Shown here: positions 4,954 to 14,500 of the stretch, in pieces
How positions within the stretch are numbered: the first letter of the stretch is position 1
Layout of the letters: every line of letters starts with the position of its first letter
Assembly (NCBI GenBank): GCA_002788755.1
Contig: PFRW01000049.1
Coordinates: forward strand, 1 to 16,006
Reading direction: 5' to 3'
DNA: 16,006 bases
Origin: Candidatus Peregrinibacteria bacterium CG_4_9_14_0_2_um_filter_41_14
GTDB taxonomy: Bacteria > Patescibacteriota > Gracilibacteria > UBA1369 > UM-FILTER-41-14
The notes under the pieces: model-generated
What the model saw: the letters and a program-made list of their open reading frames with translations, nothing else
The model's database searches: none
What the model was told of the DNA's origin: nothing
Program-made: the position numbers and the translations under genes

Positions 4954-6654
4954 GTGTTTTTGATTAATAATCCATTTGCAGAACTAAGCTTCATTTTTAT
5001 CCTCGTATTTGTGATTGCAACGGTAATGCGGCTGCTTAGGCAGCCGTTCATTGTTGGTTTTATTTTAACCGGTATTCTTTTTAGCCCCCAACTACTAGGC
5101 ATAGAACATATCGATAGTGTCGTAGTTTTGTCGGCGCAATTGGGCGTGGCATTACTGCTATTTATTGCCGGTCTTCACTTAAATCCATACTATTTAAAAA
5201 CGGACGGTAAGGCGATTATTTTGTCGGGAATCGGGCAAATTGTGGGGACGGGGATATTGGCTTATTTAATATCATTGGCGCTAGGGTTTACACCAATTGT
5301 GTCTATATATTTGGCGATTGCCTTAACGTTAAGTAGTACAATTATTACGCTTAAACTGTTGGCAGATCGCAAACTAACTTCGCGACTTTATGCACGTCTC
5401 AGTATTGGTATTTTGCTGATTCAAGATGTGTTTGTGGCAATTGCGCTTGTTGTTTTAAACGCACTGCAAAATCAAACCAGCTCTGTAACAGAGTTATTAC
5501 TAAGCAATCTTGCTTGGCTTATAATCGTGTTTGTGCCGGTCATTATTTTGCAGCGCTATGTATTGCCAAAAATACTACCAAAAATTGCCAAAGTGCAGGA
5601 ATATCTGTTTATTTTTGTAATTGCTTGGATGTTGGTTTTTGCCACTATTTTTGAATTTGCCGGCTTTTCTCTAGAAGTAGGTGCACTGCTGGCAGGTGTA
5701 ATTTTAGCCTCAACAATTTTTGCAACAGAAATCAGTGCAAAAATAAAACCGTTGCGTGACTTTTTCTTAATCATCTTTTTTATCCATTTGGGCAGTAACA
5801 TAACAATTACCAGCTTTGATGGTATTTGGGTGCCGGTTTTAGTCTTTTCGGGGTTTGTGCTAATTGTAAAACCCATAATAGTTACAATCTGTTTGGGGCT
5901 GCTGGGCTTTAGATCGAAGGTTAGCGCCCGTACCGCTCTAAATTTGTCACATATTAGTGAGTTCTCGTTAATTTTGATGGCACTTGGGTTTAGTGCCGGT
6001 GTGATCGATCAACAAGTATCAGTCATTATTACATTGGTAGCTGTGGTCACTATTGCCGTTTCAACCTACTTAATTACATATGATGAATGGATTATTGAAA
6101 AATTGGCGCCGCTGCTCCACCATACGGAGCGAAAATGGCGAGTCCGTAAGGACGAGCAGACAAAGCCCAAATTTAATCCGGAAATATTATTAATTGGGGC
6201 AAGACAAGGTGGTAAATATATTATTGATGCACTTAGCGGCAGTCAGAAAAACCTTCTGGTCATCGATTATGATCCGGAGGTAATTAATAAATTGCAAAGA
6301 GATAAAATCCCTTGCCTGTTTGGTGATTTAGATAACTTAAACGACATTGAAGGTCTGCACTTTGAGGAGATTGAGTTTATTATTTCGACAGTGCAAGACC
6401 TGGAAGCAAATTTGACCGGGTTACACTTTTTTAACAAGAATTTCCCGCAGGCAAAATACATTAGTTATGCTGCAGATGACAAAGACGCTCTGCAACTGTA
6501 CGAACACGGTGCTACATACGCAATTGTACCGCATCATGTGGGCGGGCAGTTTGTTTCAACCCTAATCGAAAATTACAACGAATCACCCGAAGCATTTTTG
6601 GAAGATCGACTAACACACTTGCGTACTTTATCTAACAAAATTTATGGACATTAA
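4954..6654 (+). CDS. CPA2-type cation:proton antiporter with C-terminal RCK/TrkA-N domain (KefB/KefC-like)
   Basis: This is an inner-membrane monovalent cation/H+ exchanger or K+ efflux protein of the KefB/KefC class, of 566 residues. The first 375 or so residues form about 12 hydrophobic helices. They contain LLIQDVFVAIAL with the conserved Asp158 in the transport helix (compare QD in KefC), LALTLSSTI-like ALTLSSTIITLKLL near 123-136, and FFIHLGSNI at 275-283. Residues about 408-540 are a Rossmann-type RCK/TrkA-N domain with LLIGARQGG at 412-420, the acidic strand end VIDYD (437-440), and CLFGDLDNLN. The usual second glycine of GxGxxG is Arg417. The start is GTG at 4954: an in-frame TAA at 4939 excludes longer forms and the first internal ATG lies within the first helix. 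Transported ion and ligand are not determinable. It sits between recA and recX, and its last 11 bases overlap recX. Confidence 0.92.
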   Translation: MFLINNPFAELSFIFILVFVIATVMRLLRQPFIVGFILTGILFSPQLLGIEHIDSVVVLSAQLGVALLLFIAGLHLNPYYLKTDGKAIILSGIGQIVGTGILAYLISLALGFTPIVSIYLAIALTLSSTIITLKLLADRKLTSRLYARLSIGILLIQDVFVAIALVVLNALQNQTSSVTELLLSNLAWLIIVFVPVIILQRYVLPKILPKIAKVQEYLFIFVIAWMLVFATIFEFAGFSLEVGALLAGVILASTIFATEISAKIKPLRDFFLIIFFIHLGSNITITSFDGIWVPVLVFSGFVLIVKPIIVTICLGLLGFRSKVSARTALNLSHISEFSLILMALGFSAGVIDQQVSVIITLVAVVTIAVSTYLITYDEWIIEKLAPLLHHTERKWRVRKDEQTKPKFNPEILLIGARQGGKYIIDALSGSQKNLLVIDYDPEVINKLQRDKIPCLFGDLDNLNDIEGLHFEEIEFIISTVQDLEANLTGLHFFNKNFPQAKYISYAADDKDALQLYEHGATYAIVPHHVGGQFVSTLIENYNESPEAFLEDRLTHLRTLSNKIYGH

Positions 6655-7153
6655 TCCGGATCTGGCAAGTGAAATTTATCAAAAAGCATGTGACTACCTA
6701 AGCCGGCGTGAACACTCAGTTTTGGAGTTATATAACAAACTCACTAAGTTCTTTTTGCCGAAAAAAGACCACTATCAATTTTTCGATGAGCAAGAGCTAA
6801 GTGCTGCCATTGCACAAACAATGGATAAGCTTAAAAAATTAAATTTTGTTTCGAATGAACGCTTCACAGAAAAGTTTATTGAAAGTAAATTAAATAGATA
6901 TCAAGGGCCACTGTTAATTCAGCAACATTTGCGAACAAAAGGGATAACTAATGAACTTTGGCTGGAGAAATGGAGCCAGTTTGAAGATCAGTCTGCCGAT
7001 ATTTGTCAGTTGGCGTTAGCAAAATGGTTGCGGAGACATCAACGTGAAAAAATCACAAACATACAAGAAAAGGCAAAGGCAACACGCTACCTTGGTAGTC
7101 AGGGTTTTTATCAACATACAATTTACGATACGCTTGCCAGCTTTGAAGAATAA
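6644..7153 (+). CDS. recX: Regulatory protein RecX
   Basis: RecX binds RecA filaments and limits their growth and activity. The 169-residue product is all-helical with the family pattern of three-helix repeats. The first is ACDYLSRREHSVLELYNKL (about 15-33), the characteristic RxREHS-type start. The second is LKKLNFVSNERFTEKFIESK (about 68-87), equivalent to the LxDxRFAxxxV motif, followed by RYQGPLLIQQHLRTKGI with the conserved Gly-Pro and Lys-Gly. The third is near 146-165 (TRYLGSQGFYQHTIYDTLAS). Length is typical. It overlaps the end of the antiporter gene by 11 bases, which indicates co-transcription and probably translational coupling. No Shine-Dalgarno precedes the ATG. The order recA, then recX in one operon is the common bacterial arrangement, here interrupted by the antiporter. 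Confidence 0.92.
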   Translation: MDINPDLASEIYQKACDYLSRREHSVLELYNKLTKFFLPKKDHYQFFDEQELSAAIAQTMDKLKKLNFVSNERFTEKFIESKLNRYQGPLLIQQHLRTKGITNELWLEKWSQFEDQSADICQLALAKWLRRHQREKITNIQEKAKATRYLGSQGFYQHTIYDTLASFEE

Positions 7154-7162
7154 TGGTAGGAT
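7134..7162 (+). promoter_or_regulatory. Putative nusA promoter inside the end of recX
   Basis: TTGCCA (7134-7139) and TAGGAT (7157-7162) are spaced by exactly 17 bases. The downstream sequence is the same as in the recA promoter: GATTGCTACGTA occurs at 7160-7171 and 3838-3849, in both cases starting inside the -10 box. This gives a nusA leader of about 79 bases starting near 7169. The matching position relative to the -10 strengthens both calls. Confidence 0.6.
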
Positions 7163-7191
7163 TGCTACGTAGATAGAGGATTTAGTTATGT

Positions 7192-7210
7192 TCAAGAGGT
7201 TAGCTCTTGA
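7192..7210 (+). promoter_or_regulatory. Hairpin or inverted repeat in the nusA leader
   Basis: TCAAGAG (7192-7198) and CTCTTGA (7204-7210) are perfect reverse complements around GTTAG, followed by a T-rich stretch (CCTTTTATCAATTTTATTTC). It could be a weak terminator or attenuator in the nusA leader, where NusA autoregulation is plausible. It could also be an operator, since the right arm overlaps TTGACC (7207-7212), a possible second -35 with TGTAAA at 7231-7236 after 18 bases. The sequence does not decide between these. Confidence 0.45.
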
Positions 7211-7247
7211 CCTTTTATCAATTTTATTTCTGTAAATACACACACTT

Positions 7248-8534
7248 ATGCAAAGTCAATTTCTGGCAGCGATTAGCCAACTTTGTGCCGAAAAAAATCT
7301 ACCGAGAGAAACTGTTATCGAAACAGTGGAAGCAGCCCTAAAAGCGGCCTACCGAAAAGATTTTGGCAATAAAAATGAAGAGCTTGAAGTCGATATGTCT
7401 AACAATGTCGATAGTTTTACGATTTATGTAGTTAAAGAAGTAGCGGCAGAAGTAGAAGATCCCGATTTGGATATGAGTATTGAAGAGGCAAAAAAACATA
7501 AAAAAGATCCAAAAGTTGGTGATATTATTAAAATTGATGTAACTCCAACCGGTTTTGGACGCATTGCCGCACAAGCTGCCAAACAAGTAATTATTCAACG
7601 TCTACAAGAAGCGGAACGAGACATTATGTACGACATGTTTAAGGATCGTGAAAATGAATTGCTTAATGCGCAAGTGCACCGTGTACAGGATGATATGGTT
7701 TATATTGATTTAGGCAAAATTACAGTTAGTCTACCAAAAGAACACAGAATCCCTGGCGAGCGCTATTATGCCGGACAACGACTTAAACTGTATTTAGACA
7801 AAGTAATTAAGACATCTAAAGGACCACAACTATTAATTTCACGCACTCATCCGGAGCTTGTTCGTAAATTAATGGAGATGGAAATTCCCGAAATTCAAGC
7901 CGGTACGGTAGAAATTAAGCGGATTGCTCGTGAACCTGGTGTTCGTACCAAGTTAACCGTGTTATCACATGATGAAAAAATCGACCCAATTGGTGCATGT
8001 GTAGGCCAAAAAGGTGTACGAATTCAAAGTGTAATGGATGAACTGTTTGGCGAAAGAATCGATGTAATTTATCACACAGATGATATTGAGAAATTACTAC
8101 GAGTTTCTCTAGCACCAGCCACAATTGTTTACATCGAAATTAATGATGCCCAAAGACATGCCAAAGTATATGTTGAAGAAGATCAACGTCCTTTAGCCAT
8201 TGGTAGTAAGGGGCAAAATGTCCGTTTGGCTTCCAAGCTTACTGATTTAATCGTAGATATTGAAGATGCGAAGAACTTGACTGACGAACAGTTGGAAAAA
8301 TCTCGTAGTCCCAAGGCTCAAGAAATGACAACTAAAAAGCAAAAAGAGAAGAAAGTTGCTGCCGCCGCGCTAGATATTCATGGTCTAGATATTGATAAAA
8401 AATACATGGTAGCGCTCGAAAATGCTAATTTAACGCTACTTGAACAGCTTAAAGGGCTTTCCGCAACTGATTTGGCAACAATCGAAGGTATTGACCAAGA
8501 TGGTGGCGAGGCAATTCACGCAGCCATTAAGTAA
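7248..8534 (+). CDS. nusA: Transcription termination/antitermination factor NusA
   Basis: NusA binds RNA polymerase and nascent RNA, modulating pausing, hairpin-dependent termination and antitermination. Domains of the 428-residue product in order are as follows. The N-terminal polymerase-binding domain spans about 1-130, with FLAAISQLCAEKNLPRETV at the start and GRIAAQAAKQVIIQRLQEAE near 104-123. The S1 domain is at about 137-200. KH1 has the loop GQKGVRIQ (253-260). KH2 has the loop GSKGQNVR (319-326) followed by LASKLTDLIVDI. A Lys-rich linker (about 350-370, KKQKEKK) leads to a C-terminal helix-hairpin-helix-like module (about 376-428) ending in IEGIDQDGGEAIHAAIK. The length is intermediate between minimal Gram-positive NusA and E. 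coli NusA (495 residues, two C-terminal repeats), so one C-terminal repeat is present. The usual rimP neighbour is absent upstream. No Shine-Dalgarno precedes the ATG. A strong terminator follows. Confidence 0.97.
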   Translation: MQSQFLAAISQLCAEKNLPRETVIETVEAALKAAYRKDFGNKNEELEVDMSNNVDSFTIYVVKEVAAEVEDPDLDMSIEEAKKHKKDPKVGDIIKIDVTPTGFGRIAAQAAKQVIIQRLQEAERDIMYDMFKDRENELLNAQVHRVQDDMVYIDLGKITVSLPKEHRIPGERYYAGQRLKLYLDKVIKTSKGPQLLISRTHPELVRKLMEMEIPEIQAGTVEIKRIAREPGVRTKLTVLSHDEKIDPIGACVGQKGVRIQSVMDELFGERIDVIYHTDDIEKLLRVSLAPATIVYIEINDAQRHAKVYVEEDQRPLAIGSKGQNVRLASKLTDLIVDIEDAKNLTDEQLEKSRSPKAQEMTTKKQKEKKVAAAALDIHGLDIDKKYMVALENANLTLLEQLKGLSATDLATIEGIDQDGGEAIHAAIK

Positions 8535-8551
8535 TGGTTATACCAAGTCTG

Positions 8552-8590
8552 ACCTCCTTCCTTATCCCGCAGATAGGAAGGAGGTTGTTT
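8552..8590 (+). terminator. Intrinsic terminator after nusA, between convergent genes
   Basis: ACCTCCTTCCTTATC (8552-8566) pairs with GATAGGAAGGAGGT (8572-8585) with one bulged T and a 5-base loop (CCGCA), a 14-bp stem. A short T-rich tail, TGTTT, follows on the plus strand. It starts 18 bases after the nusA stop and lies 13 bases from the end of the opposing surface-protein gene. It may serve both, but on the minus strand no T-tract follows. The stem incidentally contains AAGGAGGT and its complement, the textbook Shine-Dalgarno pair. Confidence 0.85.
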
Positions 8591-8597
8591 AGGTTAC

Positions 8598-11500
8598 TTA
8601 TTTGTCCATTACCAGGGCAATAATTTTGGCGGCTTCGGCGCGAGTGAGGGGGTTACCCGGACCAAAAGTACCGTCTTCATAGCCGCTAACTATGCCTGCA
8701 TTGGCTGCATAGGCTACGTAGGCATAATACCAGATGCCCGTTTCAACATCGGGGAAGGCAATTGCTGCGGTTGTTGTAGTGTCCGCACCTAATACAGTGA
8801 TGAGGATTTTGACGGCTTCGGCACGATTGATGTTGATGTTGGGTTTAAATGTGTTATCGATATAACCGGCAACCAGACCTTTTTGTTTGGCAACTTCAAG
8901 ATATGGAGCGTACCAGGCGGTGGCATCCACGTCGGCAAAAATATTTGCTTTGGTCATGGACGGCAGTTCAAAACCGAATGCATTGACGATCATTTTTGTA
9001 AACTCGGCTCTGGTAACGTTCTGATTTGGATTAAAATGATTCGGGTCGGAGCCGGAAATTACCTTTCTTAAGTATAGCTCTTGAATATAATCTTTGGCCC
9101 AGTGATTGGCGATATCAACAAATGGCGTTTCGCCATAAGCTGTTTTTGTTATGGCTGGATCATCCGTTGGAGCCTCGGTGTCAGCGGTTGGTGAGGTGGT
9201 GGTACTACTGAGCCCGCCGCCGCTACCGCCGCCTGTTGTGACTACGGCGACTGTGTCTGGCGTTGATGTAACAGCAGATGTATAAGCCGAAATATTACCG
9301 TCGGGAGTGTCTACTGCCGCAATTTGAAAAGCATAGGCGGTACCGTTTGTAAGACTGGTGATCACTTTTGAACATGATGTTTCATTGCAACTTGCTTGTG
9401 TCATGGTTGTGAGAATACCGGCAGTCACATTGGCTTCCCAAATATTATATGAGCTCATGTCACCCTCACTGTTTTTAGTCCAACTTAAAGTTACTTGCCC
9501 ATTGCCAGAAGTAGCGGTAAGCCCTGTTGGGGTGGCGGGTGGCGTGGCTCCAGTAGCCACAATCGGTGCAAATGTTGTAAAATGGTCTACGTTACTAATC
9601 AGTTCCATAGTGGCAACTCCGGCTGCACTGAGGGTGTCGGCTGCTGCTACAACACTTTCCGGAATCACGACGTTCGACTCGTTATAGTAAATATGTTCTG
9701 TGGTTAATGATGCCCAGCCTCCAATTGCTTCATCCCAGTATGAGTTTCTGACCCCTTCTGCCTCGGCAGGAGTATCAATACCTTCGGCAATCATTTCGGC
9801 AAGAGTTAATGGTAAGGTTATGGCTATATTGTCATCCATATTTGTAATTGGCGTACCGGTGCTATCCGTAGCAGAAATTTCGTAACCGTTACCAATGGGG
9901 TTAGCTGTTGGCGTTTCAATAAGGGCATTGGTTTCGCCGATACTTAGTTGACCGGCATCGCTGGAGGTTCCCAATGCGTTTTGAGGGACAATCACTTCCA
10001 CATTCGTATTTTCATCGATAACCGAACCGCCGGAAGCGGGAGTAATAGACTTGGTTTCGGGTTCTTGCAAGATGTTATCTCCGGTGAGGGCTGTGAGTGT
10101 GAAATTTTTACTCGATTGAGAGTCTGAAGAGTTAACAACTAAGGCCGTTCCTTCTGAGTACCCCTCGGCAATACCATTTACAATCCAAACACCCGGATCA
10201 ACGTTTAAAACATAAGTACCATCGGTAGATGTTTCTGTTGAGACAACACCACCACCGGCCTTTGTTGCCCATACTGGCGCCCCAGCAATAGGAGTGCCAC
10301 CGACAGCAACGGTACCACTAATAGTTTTACTGCTAGAAGTGAGGACGAAGTCATTGGCTGTCGAATTATCACTAACGATTTTATCAATTGGAAGTGCTGT
10401 GTAGCCGGCCTTATCTACCGAGATCGTATAAGTTCCAGCCTGAACCTTAATGGAATATTCGCCATCAAGTCCACCCCCGGCTGCGTTGTTCACGGTCATG
10501 ATGCCAAAAGATGCCTTTGTACTCTGATCAAAAACAGAAACATAAACATCATTTAGGCCGGCACCATCGCTCGTTACTTGTCCCGTAATGGTATACATTG
10601 TTGGTAGTGTGATTGTAAGATCATCCCCTGTACCATCCAGATTAATTTGATCGGTAGTGACAACGACGTCGTTAGGGGCGTTAAATTCTGCGCCCGTCAC
10701 GACCAGATCCGCCGGATCAACACCTGGCGCATCTATGTCTAAGTAGTAAGTGCCTTCCGGTATTTTGATCGTTGCGGAAGTGCTGCCAGCTGGAATTAAA
10801 ATTTCGTTGCCCTTACCATCGGTATTAAATAAACCGATTGTTGTGTCTTCTGTAACTGCTTCGGTCAAGGTAATTGTGGCAGTTCTTGGTGTATCAACTG
10901 TGAAATCTTGGGCGACTTCATCACCATTTACAATGACGTTGTTTAAAGGTGCCAGATCGCCCATACCGGGAATCACCGCATTTAGTTCGTAAGTACCGTC
11001 CGGTAGGTTTAACGTATAATTACCGTCAGTATCAGTTTTTGCCGTGGCGGATCCGGCTGCTCCCGAAGCATAGATAATCGTTCCGGAATCATCGGTAGTG
11101 CCAGGAATATCAATTGTGCCGACCACGGTGTTGAGGTCACTGGCAACTTCAAAATTTTGATTGGATAAACCGGCTGTTGTTACAGTTAGTGTTTTAGCAC
11201 CTAAGTACCCGTAATTAGGTGTATCGCTTTCCACTTTCCAAGTTCCGGCACTAACGTATAAAGTATAATTGCCAGCCGAATCCGTCATTGTTCGCAGTGG
11301 TGGAGATGTTGCGTCTGTTCTGTAAGCCCATACAGCAGCGGCGGCAATGGCGGAACCATTGTTGGTTGCGACTCTACCTTGAATCGTGTAATCGGGTACG
11401 ACAATTTTTAGATTAAGTGGGTTATCACCGGCCGCACCCGTGGAAACCGTTGTGGAACCATTAACATAAGCACCCACGGAATTGACCAAGACGGCTACTT

Positions 11501-14500
11501 CCTGTGAATTTGACAGTCCCGGTAAGAAAGCGCCAATTTTATATGAACCGTTGGTAATTGCCAAAGCAAAAGATCCATCCGCAGTTGCCGTGGTATGCGC
11601 ATTTTTTCCTGATTTTGGATCATAGGCATAAACCTCGGCATTGGCAACCGCACTACCGCTATTATCCAGGACTTTACCCGCAATACTTTTATCGGCAACG
11701 CTCATGGCCAATGTAATGGCAGTTTTAGGATCGCCAACCAAATCGGCAGCCGTCACGGTTACATGTGTACTTTGTGGTGGCATCCATCCGCCCATTTCGG
11801 CTTTGCCTGTGCTACCCATCGGTCCTTTTGGCATTGCCGGACCGATACCAATATTCCAGTCACCAACTGTTGGCAAGAACAGATCAACTGCGTAAGGACT
11901 ATTATCTCCCAAAGTTGCACGAGAAACAGTTTTAATGACCGGCACACGGCTAGACGGATTAAACGCAAAAATATCGATACTATCATTAAAACCTAAGCTT
12001 GTGACTGCCGCTAGTGATGGAAAAGTGATTGATAATGGCTGCGTGGCTTTACCGGTAGATGTGGCGGCTGTGACTGAAATATTTTTTGTTGCCGCGCCGG
12101 TAACATTTAAGGGTTCCGGCATGGAATTGCCATAATATTCTGTTGCGCCTGATGTAAACGTTGGTTCTGTAAAAATAAAATACTGGCCGGTGGGTAAATT
12201 TTCGAATTTATATTCTCCGGCATTTGCCCCATTAACCAATGTCCCTGCTCCATCTGCTGATGTTGTTACCTCCATTGGACCCGTCATTGGTGAATTGAGG
12301 AACACTTTAACGCTGTTGAGACCGACTCCCCCAACCTTGACTTGTCCGGCAACACTATTAGATCCCGCCGATGAGATAAAAAACGGCATTGTCGTCATAG
12401 CTTCCAGTAAATTATTGGTTGTATTAAATGTTTTAATGCCGACTTGATATCCGGCAGTATCAAAACTTTTTGGCTCACTGGCATTGGTAATGCCGTCAAG
12501 ATCAATATGCAGGAAGTCATTGGTTTGGGTTGCAGCGGTAAGTTTCACAATTACTTTGCCGGCGGCATTAACATAACCAATACCATCATTTGCTTGCGCA
12601 CCGCCACCGTCCGTTAGTCCGGTAATGGTCGGCAAAGTTGCCGCAAAAGTTACTGTACCTGTGGCTGGCCCGTTAAAATCACTATTCATTGGGCTTTGGG
12701 CATCACGCTTAACGCCGGTGACGGTAAAGCCGCTTGGAAAGGTTAGTTCTATGTATCCTCCGGCTGGTATGGCGGTTGCGATTGGAATATTGAGAAAATA
12801 TTTTGTTGTCGCACCAGCCATTGTATTCATAGGCATTGCGTTGATAGGTTTCATGCCCATCGTTTTCATATCGAAATCTTCCATGCCCATACTATTCATG
12901 TTAAACATGCCTTGCCCCCCGGCAAACATGTCGGCTCCCATCACTAGGCCTGTCCAAGATTTATTATTGGTGGCATGCACACCGTTGCCCGTGGTATCCG
13001 TGACACCGGTGCTCACCCCAACGTAAAATCCATCGCCTGTTGTTAAGGTTAGTCCATCCATCCAGACTGCATGATCAAAGCGTTCATAATGGGCGGTAAC
13101 TCCCGAAAGTAGGCTAATCGTGCTAACGGCACCACCACCTGTACAACTTGTACCATCTGCGGCTATTGCTGCCTGACTACATGTTTTGATTGTATAAAAA
13201 GATCTGTTGGTGGCATTAGTACTGTTCAACGCTTCATTAAAACGAAGGTGAACACCGTAGTTATCGGCATCGACATAAATTAATTGCGGTGCGGCGACAT
13301 CTGCGGTTCCTGTTGCAAAAGTGTTACTAAGGGCAGCGATTGCCGTCCCGGAGACACTGGTAACACCGGTGGAAATCGTAAATGTGTAAGATGTACTTGC
13401 GGCTAAAATATCGGTTGGTGCAAATTCGATTGAATTACTTTGAGCATCATAAAAAATATTGCCTCCAACAGGTGTATTGCCACCCCGATTTAATTTAACA
13501 TTGGTTGAATTGACGGTAGAAGGATTAAGCGGTTGCTTGAAACTGGCTCTAAGGACTGTACTTGTTGGCACATCAACAATCGCACCATCAACTTTATATT
13601 GATTGATATTGATCCCCATCAAGGTTGGTACTATTGCCGCCGCCGCTCCCGCTCCTGTTTTAAATTGCTCTTTAAACGGACCCATATTTTCGAAGCCGAA
13701 GCCGAAGCCGCCAATGGCATCGCCATCATTATTTTCCGGCATGCCCGCAAGCTGTGATCCTTGTTCATCCTGAACACTTCTGGTGACAATAACTCTGTAG
13801 TCCGTATTCGCCTCCAAGGTGTATCCGCTAATACATACGCTTTTATTTTCCTGTAGGGCGGTAACTACGGGAACACCGGCAGGTACGGCCTCTACACCAT
13901 TCACTAGTTTTCTAATATAGATATTACTAGTGGTTAGCGTTGACGCCTGCATGGGTCTGTCAAACTCCACAGTCACACAGGCAACATTAGTGGGGACATC
14001 CGTTGTCCTCGGCATTGGGTAAGAAAGGTGAGCCATTGGTGGAAATGCACCACCAAACGTTCCCGTAAAACCACCTTCGGGTCCAAAGTCACCGCCACCG
14101 GTTCCGGTTGTTAAGTTAAATGCATAATAATTTTCTGTTTCAGTTAATGGTGTCATGCCTTCCGGTAAATTGACCGTCGTCGTAAACGATTTCAAGATTT
14201 TTACAGTGTAAAGTGTCGAAGCTACAAGTGGTGCATCTGCCTTAAATACAGTTCTATAAAACGTATCGGCTCCCCACGTATCTGCAAATATAACCCACTC
14301 TCCCGCTACCGCAACACCACCGGCAGTCAATGCTAGCCGACTATCGGTCGTATTTGTGAGTGGAAAAATAGTATTGGTCGGATCCGGATTGGCATTGAAC
14401 ATTAAATCGACCGGCGCATTAGTTGGGACACCGTTTTGTCCATTGGGCGGGCCGTATCCTTGCACGGTCAGTGTGTCGGCTGCACTAATTTCCAGTCCAT

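Noticed and set aside
8552..8585. AAGGAGGT and its complement in the nusA terminator stem, resembling a Shine-Dalgarno/anti-Shine-Dalgarno pair.
   Set aside because: No start codon or frame follows it on the plus strand, and the stem is explained as a terminator; the match is probably coincidence.
10090..12350. Possible recent tandem duplication or CRISPR-like periodicity in the surface-protein gene.
   Set aside because: The periodicity is at protein-module level only; the DNA copies are strongly diverged and there are no identical spaced repeats.
12625..13026. Plus-strand 133-codon frame, and the many smaller plus-strand frames, across the surface-protein gene.
   Set aside because: They are antisense shadows favoured by the Ala/Thr/Gly-rich codons of the real gene; none has a promoter, a start signal or recognisable motifs.
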